This document shows positions 51,012-51,012 of a stretch of 51,012 nt of DNA, one piece after another; within the stretch, counting starts at the first letter, position 1, and the number at the start of each line of letters is the position of its first letter. The stretch is from the NCBI GenBank assembly GCA_002294405.1, contig DBFP01000039.1, positions 1 through 51,012 of the forward strand, in the 5' to 3' direction. The notes under the pieces were generated by a model. The model saw only the letters and a program-made list of their open reading frames with translations. It searched no databases and was not told where the DNA came from. The position numbers and the translations under genes were made by a program. The DNA is from Anaerolineales bacterium UBA877 (GTDB taxonomy: Bacteria > Chloroflexota > Anaerolineae > Anaerolineales > Villigracilaceae).

Positions 51012-51012
51012 A

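Overview
This window looks like chromosome from a Chloroflexota bacterium, most likely Anaerolineae-like. That is an inference from gene content, not a database match. It combines housekeeping genes (parAB, dnaA, rpsB-tsf-pyrH-frr-uppS-cdsA, lysA, tRNA-Leu), many two-component and cyclic-dinucleotide signalling proteins, an archaeal-type HMG-CoA module, a DMSO-reductase-family oxidoreductase and PD40/propeller surface-type proteins. Coding density is high and base composition is balanced, apart from one AT-richer patch at 36.1-38.3 kb. No insertion sequence, CRISPR array, prophage or rRNA was seen.

Layout. 0-5 kb: a 5'-truncated TPR protein and an unknown membrane protein, then a PfkB kinase translationally coupled to parA and parB. 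4.9-12.9 kb: an amidohydrolase, two histidine kinases, an OmpR-type regulator and a receiver-CpaE/MinD fusion, then a tandem-HTH regulator, a TPR protein and a GNAT protein. 13.2-18.8 kb: a DsbA-like protein, a minus-strand DUF554 and cobalamin adenosyltransferase pair, YqeY, and the pgpH-ybeY-dgkA run. 18.9-23.1 kb (minus): mvaA, HMG-CoA synthase, a thiolase homologue and a DUF35 protein, i.e. the upper mevalonate pathway in the arrangement known from archaea. A GAF sensor kinase is divergent from it. 25.4-26.7 kb: dnaA behind a 460-base AT-rich leader; no dnaN and no clear origin.

26.8-29.6 kb: a membrane protein, a small zinc-binding protein and a GH20 hexosaminidase (minus). 29.7-35.4 kb: the translation and envelope cluster rpsB-tsf, pyrH, frr-uppS-cdsA-glpX, with terminators and internal promoters. 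35.5-38.3 kb: an orphan NarL-type regulator, a CapK-like AMP-ligase, gene fragments and dispersed repeats, probably a decayed accessory patch, ending at tRNA-Leu(CAG). 38.5-42.3 kb: lysA, a DivIC-like protein and a membrane diguanylate cyclase. 42.5-46.4 kb (minus): a DmsA-like molybdoenzyme and a fused DmsB-DmsC protein. 46.5-51 kb (minus): a membrane-anchored propeller, an ABC-F ATPase with a leader that looks like a ribosome-mediated attenuator, and a PD40 protein cut by the window edge.

The observations I rate highest are the ABC-F leader (extended -10 promoter, Shine-Dalgarno, five-codon ORF, hairpin, terminator); the thiolase homologue that lacks the catalytic Cys and His although it sits beside an intact HMG-CoA synthase and reductase; a 13-bp inverted repeat covering the start codon of the molybdoenzyme; and a hairpin between the Shine-Dalgarno and a possible second start codon of uppS.
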